Assembly: GCA_030268105.1 (NCBI GenBank)
Contig: BSDZ01000086.1
Location: forward strand, 930,001-994,000
DNA from: Volvox africanus
Taxonomy: Eukaryota; Chlorophyta; Chlorophyceae; Chlamydomonadales; Volvocaceae
DNA: 64,000 bases
Direction of reading: 5' to 3'
Part shown: positions 49,575-62,076 of the stretch, in pieces
Numbering within the stretch: position 1 is the first letter of the stretch
Layout: each line of letters opens with the position of its first letter
Program-made: the position numbers and the translations under genes
The notes under the pieces: generated by a model
What the model was told of the DNA's origin: nothing
The model's input: only the letters and a program-made list of their open reading frames with translations
Database searches by the model: none

Positions 49575-51489
49575 CCTGGTGTTTTGGACATGGAGGGGGT
49601 CCTGCGGGCATGCCTCGATGTGCTCTAGCGTAAAAGGGAATCCCGCCCTGATAGGGTCCTAGAGTTGCAAGACGTTAGAAACTGCCCATAGTAGGGAGAA
49701 ATCGTTGCTTGTGGCTTCAAACCCAACTCGGAAATCACGGTATCAATTGTGAGCATGCGGGTGGGGGTTAAAGCGATGCGATGGGGTCAGGAGGTAGCGC
49801 TCGGCACTTGCATCCTTGCAAGTTGGCACATCCGGTACATGTCGTTTCTTTAATCTTCATGAAAGTTGTTCCCAAGACTGTATGGGACTTGCAGATTGCC
49901 GATTTCTCGATTTACTTGGGCGCACCTGTACGGTCATTTGTCAAGCATATACGTGCACCCCAAAATAAAATGATAGTAAGTCCTGAAATGTTTCACATAT
50001 TCACATATTTTTCCTTAAAATCTGATAAACTTGCTCAACCAGTGGACGTGGCCAGCGAAGGAACGCCGTTGAGAGCTTGAGATGGACACAACGCAGAATG
50101 GAACGGTAGTTTTACTAGTTGAAATTAATAAAGTTATTAATAATCATTACAGAATTTTTAGAGTACTCAGGGTAATTCGCTTCGAATGCAGCAGCTGCCG
50201 TACGCGTACGAGCACAGTGGCGTCGTGGCGTCTAAATGCCCAGGCTGCTCGCTGTCTCAAGCAGTTTCCTTAGATACTTCCGTTTATTGTCAGAGGCTTG
50301 TGAGCCTACGCAGTAACCCGGGACGTATTAAATTCGAAAAGTCTGTGATATATGGAAGTCAAAAATCGAAATCGTTGGACCACACCACAAGGCCGGCCCG
50401 CGATACAGTTCATGGCTTCCCCCGGTCGGCAAACATCATCTCGCGAAAACAGCGTAACGTAGCTGACAATTGTTTGCACTCCGGCTGTGCCAGCCTTCCC
50501 TTGCGCACACACATGAGTTTGTGTACCAAACACGTCCGAACACCAATCGATACGATACGAAGCCCCGAAACCAGGGAGCATTCGGGTTGCAATCGCATTC
50601 TTACGATGCAGCTCACACCAGCATTTGCGTATGGTGGACACCTCCCATATCTCTGGCATACCCCACTGGTTCACCCCTCCCTCCCCCTTCATATACATAC
50701 ACCCACAAATCCAACATCTCCCACATCATGCAACTATCGGGGGGCAAATCTGCACCCATGCCACGTCCTTCAATCCGGCACAGTGCTGCTCACTGCTCAT
50801 TCCCTATCCCCCCTCTTGCCTCTTCCGAAACAATACCTTCAAGCCACATCTGTACCGACCTCGCTCCGTTACCGGGGGCCATTTATTTCCCCAAAGGATC
50901 GCCACGCATTGATGCCCCAGGGCTCGTCGCCGGGACATGAACTCCAGACGTTTCGTTTTCACTCATCTCATCCCCAATTTGAGAAACTTCAAAACTTGTT
51001 TTAACCTCCTCCCCACATCTAGACCTCCTCATAACAAACATATACGTGCAAACACCCATATCCACACACATCCGATTCGGGTCTCACGTTGCAGTCACAG
51101 AACCCCGCAGGGGGAAGCGGGGAAGAGGCGAAGGGCAACGTATTCATACCGATCATTCACCAGCCAAATCAATACCCCCACCCCGTCAACGCCTCCGCCC
51201 TGGCCCCCAAGCAACGAGCGCATATCTTGACCCTGCATCCCTGGACCCTGATGAAAGTGGCGTACGTTGGTGGCTGAGTGTCCGCACTCATCCTCTTGTG
51301 TGAGGACCCGTGTGCTAAGCCGATCACCCAAAGTTGCAGAGCGCATGAGAGTCCCTTAAAAACAACAATTTGCGGTGCGACTTGGACAGCTTCCGCAAAA
51401 TTCCGGCCGTTTTCCTGCTCGTTGCTGCCGCAAGCAAATTGTGAGGACCCTTTTCCAAGACGTCCCAGTTTCACCCTGTCAGTCGTCAC
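49575..51489. other. Intergenic; C-rich 272-codon frame
   Basis: A plus-strand frame at 50186-51004 is open for 272 codons, but its strand is pyrimidine-rich and so poor in stops. Composition (Ser, Pro, Thr, His, Leu) is that of random C-rich DNA. No other gene supported. Confidence 0.4.
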
Positions 51490-54400
51490 TCAGTCCTTTG
51501 TGCTCAATTCACCGTACTCTGCTGTCAATTCAACTGCTGCTTCTGCGCCCAGATTGGCGAGGATATCGGGGTGCTGCTGCAGCAGCATGACGGGGTCCTG
51601 ACCCGGGAAGGAAGTCGCCAGGGAGGCCAGGCAGCGGGACAGCGACAGCGGGTCCACCAGGTCAGGAGTGGACTCCAGAATGGCGCAGGGGTTGGGGGCA
51701 GAGGACAACAACCGCATGATCTGGCGTGGTTGAGCGAGGGTTACAGGGTAAAAAGGGGGAAAGGATGTAACAAAGTGATTTTGGAGAGAGAACATGGATG
51801 AGGCAGCTGGATAGGGTGGCTGACAGGGCTGGATGAGTATGTACACTGATCTGGGGATGTGGTGTTCAATGGGGTGCGTATGTGTGAAGGAAGCTGGCGA
51901 TGGAACACTGGAGCACTTCTGCTTTTGGGAATGTATAACGTTTTAGGAAAGCCTATCGGGCCCCCATCGAGGGGAAAGGCTATCGGGGCCCCTGATCGGA
52001 CACAACCTAATGAAATCCAGATGCCACACACCGTGTGAGACACAAAGCCCGACCGAGAGCGGGCCAAAGACCCTAAAGTTAAGGGCAGGGTGCCCCCATG
52101 TCGATGGACGGTGACGACCCCAATTAAAGTGACCTGCGAGCTGACCAGTAGCGGAGTTGACGCCTTAGTTGATTCGGCAGATTCCGCTGGATGCTGGTGG
52201 TGGGTGCTGAACCTGGGAAAACCACTGATTTCGGAGAAGTCGGCATGGGAGACTGGATGAGGGTGCCCCGAAACACCGGGGAAGGTAGGGACTGCCAGGT
52301 TAGTGGCCACGGGTGATGTACCCCCCTATCCTACACACACAAAGCATCACCTGAAGATATGCCCAGAACAGAAGGGTTTCCATTCGATCAACGGTTTTCC
52401 CAAAAGATAGATGCAAGTAAAGCTTTTGAAGATGTAAAGGAAACACAGCGCAGATCACACACATCTGTCCACGGACAGCTCCATTACATCTACATGCGAC
52501 CCATACGTTATCATCCTCGCCGCTTGCTGTTGCTGTTCAAGGCAAGTTGTACATCAGCGTTACTCCAGCTCTGTCGAAGTATGGTGCAGACCTCTCGTGC
52601 CCGGGACCGATTGGACCACCTACTGGCCCGTAGGGGGGCCTTTGGTGTGCAAGGATTGCTTGTGCCCTTTTTGTGGGCACGTCTGGTTACGGGGTTACTT
52701 GTTGACCTACTCCATGTGGATGAGTATCCCCGCTCCGCTAACTTCCTTCCCCATGTAGTATCCTGATACGTGTGTCTTCGTCTACGGGTAGTATCCGGTA
52801 TGGACCGTGTCTACCTGGCAGGCTAGAGAGCATATCCCGCCCCACACGCTCCGAGCCCTTCTCCTGTCTTCTTTCAGATGACGCAATGTTCGAAGCGCAC
52901 CACCAGCCCGCCAGCCCGCTAGTCCACCAGCCCCCTGACTCACCGCCGCGGCATCCTGCTCCAGCCTCGTTGTGGACAGCAACAGCAGCTTAGGCTTCTT
53001 GAACACTATCTTGAAGATATCGGCAGCGGGGTACAGTGACTTGAGGCTGTTGGAAAGAGGAGGGAGAGGGGGAAGTCGAATAAATGAGACGCAAGGAGGG
53101 AGGGGGAAAGATACAGAGAAGGGGTAGTAGGGGGAGCATCAGCACCCTGCCTGGTGCAACCCGCCAAAGGTGGAGAGCATCTCCGAAAGGAGACCGGCGG
53201 ACGACCTCTCCCCTCTCTTCCCTCTCCCACCCCTTTCCCCACATACACATGCATATGATAGAGAGAGGTAGAAGAAATAAGCGCCAAACACAGGCCCACT
53301 GCGACACGCCCTCACCACATACCAACTTACGGGCACCGTGACATTGCACCAAGAAGTCAGCACAAAGCAAATCGAGGCAAAGCACCGCACAACATATACG
53401 GCTATACGAAATGACGTTCGGACAGAAACTTCCATGAAGCTGAGGTGTGTAGCTCGTGTGTGAGAATGTACCCCTGCCAAGTGCCCGACAAAGAGGCAGC
53501 ATGTCATGCAACCGCAAGTGCCCCTGCTGTACCCCATCCGTACCCCTGATTGTGTCTCTGCTGTACCCCTTCCGTACCCCTGATTGTGCCTCTGCTGTAT
53601 CCCTCCCGTAACCCTGATTGTGCCTCTGCTATACCCCTGGTCCAACAAACCGACCAAAGCTAACTAAATATAAACTTGATCCGTCACTCACAACAACCCA
53701 ACCCAACACTCGGGGAACCCGTTCTTCTTCTTGCTTACAGAATGATCCTCTCCGCCAGGCTGCTCACGTCCGAAGCAACAGTGGCCTGACGACACACATG
53801 GGAAGGGACCCCTTTGTAAGACGATAAAGCAACGGCATGAATTCATTCGTGTGGAGTTGTTGAAGATTGAGTCAAAACTGCGGAGTTAATATTCAACCCC
53901 TCCCACAAGACTCTCCCCGCATTCCCATCCTGGTCCGATTCGTTATTAACCAGCCCTACAAACTAACAATCTACGTATACTAATCTTTTTCTGTGTCGTC
54001 CTAACTGTATTGTCCTAAACTGCTGTGAAAAACCTTACCCGAACGTCGTCTCTGTTAAACATTCCAAGAAGTTGTTGTTGTTGTTGTCGCGTTGACGCAG
54101 TCATGCCTACCTCATATCCGGAACTAAAACCTTCCCCTATCTAACCGGAATACCCAAACTATTTCCCTATCTATCTCCGCTGCTCACTCTCACATGCGGC
54201 ATTTGATGTTATATCTGGTGGTATACGAGGGACTGACGGCGCGGCTTTTGATGTTAGTACGTGTTCGATGCAAGGTACTTTAAGCACATGAGGCCATCAA
54301 GGCAAAAGACGGCGTTCCGGTTGCAATATTTTCTTCTCTCATGCGCAACGCTTAGTTGGTGGGACCCCTCTCCGCACAATACACCATTCCACTACTACTG

Positions 54401-55791
54401 AGGGTGCAGAATGAAGGTCAACCCCTCCCGCACCCCCTCCCGGACAATCGCACCCAGTCTGAGGGCTTCATGCGGTGCAGGCTGAGCACTCCTGGCAGCA
54501 GGGCATCCATCTGTGTCAGGCCGTCGCGGACGACCTCCTCTTTCAGGCCCTTGCGCCGACCCGCCTGTGGGCACGCAGGGATGCGGGTATGGGGAGGGGG
54601 GTTTAGATACGGTAGGCCGTGACAAGAAAAGGCTATTTTTTGTTCGTACGGAGTGAGTGTCTCGCTGACGTAAGGGGTTACGGAGCGAAAGAAGTGCCGT
54701 AAGGAGCACCAGCGTGTGTGACCCATCAGGGGGACGCACAGACCAACAGACCTCATAGACGAGCGCCCATTTAGGACTGGATGCAAAACTTCAGGAGTAA
54801 AGCTCAGTTCACACTCACGTCAACAACCTCCTGGATGTCCTTAACGCGGCGACGTCGTTCATGCTCGCTCGGTGGGATTGGCGGGGGCCGCTCCGCAGCA
54901 TACAACTGACTCATGCTGTAAGCCTGTTCGTAACGTGACTGCATATTCGACCGCAAAGCAGACGAATCGCTCGCTGGAGGTGGGGGGCCGCTGGCATCTG
55001 CTGAGGACTGGGCATTTAGGGCTGTCGCTGCTTGCTGCTCACGCGACGGACTGGCTACGGCACTTACAGAGGCCTGAGGTACATTACTGTTATTGCAAAT
55101 TGTGGCACTGCGCCAGGTTTGCCGTGAGGACCAGTTTCCAAAAATAGAGCTGGCCTTTGAGGCATTAACAAGCCCGTCCGCAAGATAATCATTAGCATTA
55201 GATTTATAAAAACCAAAATGGGTTATTACTAAAGGAATACTGGGAGCTTTGAAGGCAGTGACAGTGCGGTCCTTGCATCGTCCGCTGTGCTTGCAAGACG
55301 GAAACACTGACATGTTAGCTCACCTTATGTGTATATACCCCACCAGGAACTATACGGAGTGGAATGTACAACCAGCCAGAGTCAATTGTGGAGGCAGTCA
55401 TCCTAAAGCTGTATGGTTGACGGCCGTTGGTGGTTGCTGCAGATGAGCGTAAGAGTTTGTGAGCGTTCCAGTCTACCAGATCCCAGGTATCAAAATATTT
55501 CTTGTTAAAATGTTTCATCCCTGTTTTAAGCATGCAAGTCAGCATGGAAAGATCAATGAAAAGCAGCCGCGAACGTGTCAGATGTTCAGGCGTGTCCCCA
55601 CCAGGGTTCAGCACTAAATTCTTGATCACATCTACAAATACACCGCCACAGAAACCCTTCGTGAATGATGTTAATGAAGCCTCAGCAGGGTCCGATGAAT
55701 GATGCGACAGCCGGTTTCCTGCGGAAAGTGCCGCGGGGACCGGCGCAACGGAGCGCTGCGTTGCTCTGGCTACAGTTCTTGCTCTGGGCAA
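51490..55791 (-). CDS. Helical-repeat protein with LxxLxPxxD motifs
   Basis: Exons 55791-55324, 55073-54819, 54564-54454, 53785-53739, 53046-52944 and 51720-51490 give 404 residues, with phases agreeing (0, 0, 0, 2, 0). The start MPRARTVARATQRSVAPVPA resembles an organelle transit peptide. The conserved half begins near RRRVKDIQEVVD and continues with LTQMDALLPGVLSLHRMKPS, SSLAERIILLKSLYPAADIF, KPKLLLLS, IMRLLSSAPNPCAILE, ASLATSFPGQDPVMLLQQHP and a C-terminus VELTAEYGELSTKD. Units of about 35 residues end in P-x-L-L or P-D-I-L and contain a P-x-x-D turn, reminiscent of mTERF-like helical repeats in organelle nucleic-acid-binding proteins. I recall similar proteins in green algae but cannot name the family. 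Exon 1 is the least certain part; its codons 30-156 show no motif. Confidence 0.65.
52141..52342 (-). repeat. Dispersed repeat of ~200 bp, copy 2
   Basis: Inverted and diverged copy of 14566-14792, in the last intron of the helical-repeat gene. The shared end reads ATAGGGGG near the GTGTGTG flank in both. Confidence 0.7.
52757..52810 (+). repeat. Short dispersed repeat, copy 2
   Basis: Shares TCTACGGGTAGTATC and ATGGACCGT with 3978-4020, with about 7-10 extra bases between its TATCCTG start and the core. Confidence 0.5.
53525..53640. repeat. 34-bp minisatellite, about 3.4 copies
   Basis: The unit begins TGCTGTACCCC and ends CCTGATTGTGCCTC. It lies in an intron of the helical-repeat gene, 99 bp beyond the 47-nt exon. 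Confidence 0.9.
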
Positions 55792-57334
55792 GCAGTATGC
55801 TCGCTAGCTCATGCAAAAACAGTCAATTTTTGTAATATAAAAGTTTCATTTGCAAAAGTCGGGAGGAGTGCTTACGACACATACAAATCATCACGCATTA
55901 CCAGCAGCATAAACGTCGTGTATAAGCTCATTACCAGGGTCAGTGCGTACCGATTCGCGAGCAGATTTCATTCCGAGTATCTTAGGTTGCATGGGCAAGG
56001 TCCCATATGTTCTTGATTACACGCCTCTCAATTGAACGTGTAAAGGCTACCGGCACTTAATCGGCTGCATAATACTGTTCTGACATTTGCTGTCCCTTGT
56101 AGTCCCTGCGCTCGTGATAAATTAACTGAGGGCCATTGGGAGGACCCATGTACTCAGTGCAGTGATTGTTACATATTCCTATTGCTTGAAGTCCTAAGAG
56201 CAAAAGAGGCTCGTAGGACCGCGCGATCGAGCAGGACAAATAGAAAAGTAACGTGAAACCAGACTGCGGAAAAAGTCCACGGAACAATGGAAAACGGTGA
56301 GAGAAGTAGAGCCCACAAAACACACACCATAAGTCCTGCCCACATTCAACGATCGCCTTAAACGAATGCTGTGGATAAATCAAGCAAGACCGCGTTGGTC
56401 TTGCATTCACATAATTTGCATAGTAGAGCTCTGTCCCACCCCTAAACTAGCAAAACGTCAGCACACGCGGGACATTCCATCACCACAAGGTACTCGTCCT
56501 CCACTGAATCAGCGTTATTGTAAAAACAATACGAGCGTTGCTGCCTTAGTCAGTCTTTAGGGCAGTTAACCTCAAATGCCAAAGCACCAATACGGAGACT
56601 AAGTTAAGAAGTGTACACTGTCATCAGAATGTCGCTAGTACCACAGTGCGGCATACCCATCCAGCGAGTGTGCCTACACATTTTCACGCCGGGCCAGCTA
56701 CCATCAGATACGAACTCACGTGCGTAGTTGGGTAAGAAGACAGCGGGCTCAACCAATCTTCTTTGAAGCGTTCCTCCGAGGTAAACGTGACGGATCGTAT
56801 ACAAATCTCCCTAGACGCAGGTAAATAGAACGGAACCTATACAAATCTATCTAGACAAAATGCAATTTCTAATGATGGCCAAGTTAAACTGCCTCAGTGA
56901 GTCAGCCTTCGCTCAACAAAATACAAATACAAAGTTTTCCAGGACGCCACATGTGCATATTCATTGATGTGGATCATACTAAATCAAGGGCTGGCAATGG
57001 TCATGCGCATTGCCTGGCAACGTCGACACGTACGGAAGTGCCTCCCCGCACGTAGTAATGCAGTGCTGAAAAGCACATGAGAATGTCCTTCGCAGGATCA
57101 CCGTCCAAGATGAATAGTAGATAGCACCGCAGGCTTGCTTGTTGTTGGCTATCTCGACAAAGGCACTAGCCTTATTCGTGATGCTAAGTTGGACGAGGCC
57201 ATTTGAACTTTGGCGTGTAAAAAACAATTTGACAAATTGATGTTACAAAACTTCCATATTTCGGCGCTTTAAGCGTTACAGCCGACACAAAGTCTCCAAC
57301 CCGCGCCAAACAAGTACTCACGCGTAAGGCTCAA
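55792..57334. other. Divergent intergenic region
   Basis: Separates the minus-strand helical-repeat gene from the plus-strand mitoferrin gene and should hold both promoters. No clear promoter element, repeat or exon was identified. Confidence 0.4.
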
Positions 57335-60300
57335 ATGTGTGCTGCTCCTCGCGAGATTGCAAGGCATACAGTGGAGCACAGCGGACGTCTTATTGGCTCA
57401 CGGGGGACGCATACAGCAGTCCAGGAGACAGCGGCAGAGACGGGGCAGTGGTCTACTGGGACCGTCGCGGCCAGGGCAGCGTCGGCCGCGGCCATTATTT
57501 CAGCTGTTGGAGCAGCAACGCTTGGATTACAAAATATAGCTACTGAGGTGCCGCCGCCCGGGGCATCAACTAGTGCGCCTAACGCTGAAAGTTACGATGG
57601 GCTCACGTTCGTCTCCGTAAGTATGGAATTGGGAGAAACTTTGCATGTTGGATTCTCTTCGTCTAGTTTGGTCGCAATTGAGGAGCTTATTCGATGACGA
57701 GTGGTTTCAGGTTATGCTGCTATTACTCACTTAAGCCCTTCGTGTTTTGCTGTGTTTCAGTATGACGAAACCACCGCTGTATAAGTATGTTCGTGGTAAA
57801 AAAATTGCGTATCGCAGCTTTACTCTAATTGCGGACCCTTACCGACATGGGTCGGCGCTCTGTCGTGACCAGTTCCCTGGGTCCAATGAGCACAGTCGCG
57901 TAAAGATCCAAAGAAGCCTCTGGAATCCCCCTTGAATGTAGCACATGATAGCCGGATCCGTTGCGGGAACGATCGAGCACACGGCGATGCACCCAGTGGA
58001 CACGATAAAGACGCGGATGCAGGCGCTGCATCCGCCGGGTCATTCTGGATCCATGGTACGGCGCGAATGATCTGGTAACCTGCCGCTTGGCCGGTGGGGC
58101 AAAATGATCTTAACATGATAGAGTACATGGTGCTACATCAGCTATTTAGGTCGCTGCCTGCGCAGTTTGTCGTCAACGTTCATTCGGCCATTCGTTCGTG
58201 GAAGGTCTCCATATCTCACTCAAAATCCGGCCTGGCCGTGCACTCCCTCACGCATACACACGAAGGATGCACAAACCTCCTCGTGTGTTTTCTACGCCTT
58301 CTCTCCCGCAGATCTCGCGTTCATCGCTGCGGGAAGTGCTGCGGACGGTTGTGCAGAAGGATGGTGTGGCGGGTTTATATCGTGGCGTGGGTGCGGTGGC
58401 CGCAGGTGCAGGGTGAGTTTGCAAACCGCATTACCGAAAGGGTGCGGTAGGGAGCTAGTCCAGCAGCGGTTCTTGGGGAACTGTGGCGCAGTTGCACGTA
58501 CAGTCGGAGCTCAATGTTAGTATGCCATTGCAATTGCATAAGAGTGTGTGTGTGTGTGTGTGTACGTGTGTGTGTGCTTGTTTGTATGTGTTTCGGGTGT
58601 CGGGTGGGGAGTTAGCCACCCCATCGGTTGGTTGTGTGGTGTTACAGCGCTACGCAGATGGCCGGACGCTAGGGGCGCGGTTTTAGGTGTTACGATGGTG
58701 AGGTGACGGGGTTAGGGTGTCGTTAAGGTTGCAGAACACGTAAGGACGTCTGGACATGACTGTCTGGGGATACTTCGGGCCAAGAGGCATAAGGGCCGCT
58801 GGACCGGGCGTTCACTGCTGCTAAAAGACAGTCGTGGCGGGCATGGTACGGCGGAGCTCACGGGCGCACTTAACCCCATCAGGATCCTGCTACGGGCCCG
58901 ATGTGCGAATAGTGCTGCGGGGGATTATTTGATGTATTAGTTTGGCTTGTTGCTGAAGGTTCTAGAAAGGAAAGGTCCTGGTGCCTAGGATTCCCAGATT
59001 TCGTTTGTCCCTAAACAGACGGGTGAGGCTAAGGGACGGCCTTCCCTGCTATCAATCCCCGTGCTCTCCCGCACAGACCCGCCCACGCACTGCATTTTGC
59101 GATTTACGAGTGGGCCAAAGAGTCTCTCGGGGGACACCGGGAGGGGTTCCACCCGGTCGAGACGGCGGCGGCGGGATGTGTGGCCACGGTGGTCAATGAT
59201 GCGCTCATGACGCCCGTTGACTCGGTAAAGCAGCGTTGCCAGGTGGGGGTGTAGGTGTATGTGGCCGGGGGTGTTGGAGGGGTCACCAAGGCACCAGGGG
59301 ATGATTCGGAGGAAGGAACTACTACGAAGTGGTGCGGAGTCAGAGAGGGGACTCGTATACTGCGGTCCAGGGGAGGGATGTGGGGGGTTTAGGGTCCTGG
59401 GGTAATGGCCAGAGGTCGCACCGCAATCCCTGCCCAGCACCTCCGTGGATAGCCTTCACGGGGCTGGGGAACATGTGCCGGCGATCCCACCGTCAAGGGC
59501 TGCAAGTGCTGTAAGCTGCTGCAGGCTTTAGAGCTGCCGCAACTGTAACATTGATCATCACCGTCATCTCATGGCATGGCTTGGGCCGAATACACAATCT
59601 ATATAACCAATCCTTTCACCCTACTCGAACATTCCTTGTGCCGCAGTTGGAAGGTTCACCATACCGCGGCGTGATGGACGCAGCACGGCAGATGCTGCGG
59701 CACGAGGGGATAGGCGCGTTCTTTAAGTCGTACCGTACGACCCTCGTCATGAACGTGCCATTCACGGCAATGCACTTTTCCGTATATGAGACAGCGAAGA
59801 AGCTGCTTTGTCAGGGTGGGTATGGACTGGGTAGGACTGCTGAACGGCTGCAAATAGGGGCTCCTGGGGGCCTTATCCTCGCCTTGTGACTGAGGTTTGG
59901 CCGGCTTTGGGTTGGCGTGAATGGTGACGTAATATCCCCACCTTCACCGGCGGCAGCACGGATGTTTCCATCATCGCCCGCCATTTGCAGTTTGAATTAT
60001 CTCTATAAGACGTTCCTAGAAAGCGTCCTGCTCTTTGCCGGGTTTTACTTGCCCCGTGCATGTACGGACGGCGCTTGCAGATCTAGACGATGAGACGCTC
60101 CGTGTGCAGCTGGTGGCGGGAGGCCTGGCAGGTGGGTGTGCGGCGGCAGTGACGACCCCTTTGGATGTGGTCAAGACGCGGCTGCAAACCAGCGGGGCCA
60201 CCGACCCGGCAAAGTACGAGCAGACAGCCGTGGTGAGTGTCCAGTCGGAGGGCTGTGAGGGGGTGTACCTGGGGGTCCTTTTTCGGCGGAGAGAGGATAA

Positions 60301-60800
60301 GTCCGAGGGAGAGTTACAGAGGGCTAAATGAAGACAGAGGAAGGCAGTCACATGGTCCCGGGGAAGATTGCGGGTGGGTCAGGAGGGGCTCGGAGGTGCG
60401 CTGCGGGCTGCCAAACGTTGAGCTTCTGAGGATGCTACAGGGTTCGGCGATAACCGACCGTAGCATTCCACATCCCCTGCCAATGTCCTTCATCAGGCTT
60501 GGTTTTGCATCTCGATGAATGCATATTCTGGATCCCCCACCTCACCTCACCTCACCTCACCCGTTGAGCAGCAGTACCAGAACTCGTTTATTCGCCGTCC
60601 ACCGCCTCACTCGCCCAAACCCGCTGGTATGTCCCTCACCCCTCCGCTTGCAGCTCCCCACGTTGCGCCAGATTGTCCGCGAAGAGGGTATTCAGGCGTT
60701 GTGGCAGGGCATCAAGCCCCGTGTGCTCTTCCACATCCCCGCAGCGGCCGTATGCTGGGGGACCTACGAGACGATGAAGAATGTACTGCGGGGTAACTGA
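57335..60800 (+). CDS. Mitoferrin-type mitochondrial carrier
   Basis: Inner-membrane carrier of the SLC25 family; mitoferrins bring iron to the matrix for Fe-S and haem synthesis. Exons 57335-57616, 57942-58055, 58312-58412, 59077-59242, 59647-59815, 60081-60232 and 60654-60800 give 376 residues with every phase agreeing. All three carrier repeats are present, with signatures [22 protein letters not shown] and [11 protein letters not shown], each followed by its second half ([25 protein letters not shown]). Mitoferrin-type details are [38 protein letters not shown] and [13 protein letters not shown], at the helix positions that define this subfamily. An Ala-rich N-terminal extension of about 95 residues ends 10 residues before the first helix. 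A TGTAA polyadenylation-type signal lies at 61096-61100. Intron 6 contains CTCAC repeats. Confidence 0.92.
58541..58578. repeat. (GT)n-rich tract
   Basis: About 38 bp of GT with one CGT and one CTT interruption, in intron 3 of the mitoferrin gene. Confidence 0.8.
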
Positions 60801-62076
60801 GCGTGCTGCGAGGGCGGGAGTGCACCAGGAAACTGCCTCAGGTTGGCTCCGAAGCCGGAGCTCGAGCGGCTGGAGTCCGTATAGGCCGTGGGTTAACGGA
60901 GGAAACCACACACCCGCTCGCACAATTGTTCAGACGTGCCACTCGGTGCAGGGAGGGGTTGAGGATGGAGGTGTTGGGCGTCGAGGTACGGAGACCTCAG
61001 TGCCTGGGGCACGGGTTATTGGAAACGCTACCTCGTGGATAACAGACTAAAAGGGAGACTAGCACCACGCAGTTATTGCAGAACAGGTCGGTGCATGTAA
61101 CGCCGAAGCGGCAGCGGCCTGGGCCCCTCACGACGGATGTCGTGTCCTCGTTATGGTGGGGAGGGAAGTTGAAGGGGCAAACACCTGCCGCTGGGGGATC
61201 GGCTTGGTGGGGCCCGGGATAACGTGGATGAGCACTTCATAGCGACGATTTCGCTTTAATTGCTTTCCTCAGAGAGGTGCGGGCGTTTCACTAACATGGT
61301 GCGCACTCGCCAATACATTGTTGAATCAGTGCTGTGCTTGGCCAAAGACCTGTCTTTGTTTCGGAGCGCAACGGTCAGGGTGAGGAGTTTGGAGGTTGGC
61401 AGTTGGCGCCTGCAGCGATTAGTGGCGCAGCAGCGGGAAGTACCGATATACGGCTTCCTTGTACGTGGCTGTGTTGGCTCGGCAGTGGCAGGTGTAAAGC
61501 GCGGGAACGGGTCAGTCCCTCCCCCTCCAAACATACGCAAGATTGGTTAGAAACATAGTGTTGGCCTCGAAAGCTTCCAGTTCTTGCCAGCTTTTTCCAG
61601 GTAGTAGGTACATGTATGATGGCCCTGATGAACCCGCTGGACCTGTAACAGTAACATACAGTGATGTTTCATGCTGACGAAGTAATTACTGTTACTCCTG
61701 TTATTACGGTTATGGGTTTGTGAAGGAATGAGGTTACAGTGGATCCTAACCGATCGCCCGCACCCAGGGTGGCGGCCCAATCCCCAGCATAATGAAATAA
61801 TTGATCTCGGACAATGAAGCCATTGCCAAATGGCAATAACCGAGCTAACTGTTTACTTGCCAAGCACCACCACTTGTAGATAATGAGAGGGGACGTACGG
61901 GGCGTCAGGTGCTCGCAACAGGTCGTCGTATGTAAACTGCTGCCATACAGAACCCTACATATAAAACATTACGTCACAATGTTTTTAACATTGGCAGGTC
62001 GGCACCGGCTGCGGCCACGAGCTCGAAGTTGAGCCATGCAAAGCAGGAAAACATACAGAAGAACGAGAACGGTTAT
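60801..62076. other. Convergent 3' flank, no gene seen
   Basis: Lies between the ends of the mitoferrin gene and the coiled-coil gene. Frames of about 90 codons overlap on both strands. Apart from the TGTAA at 61096-61100, nothing was recognised. Confidence 0.45.

Noticed and set aside
50186..51004. 272-codon plus-strand ORF
   Set aside because: The strand is strongly pyrimidine-rich, which depletes stops; no motif, and an overlapping 130-codon frame exists on the other strand.
54820..55313. ATG at 55313 as start of the helical-repeat gene
   Set aside because: The first ~80 codons are A/T-rich and intron-like, while an acceptor at 55073 and a GTGAGC donor at 55323 link the conserved part in phase to a transit-like exon starting at 55791.
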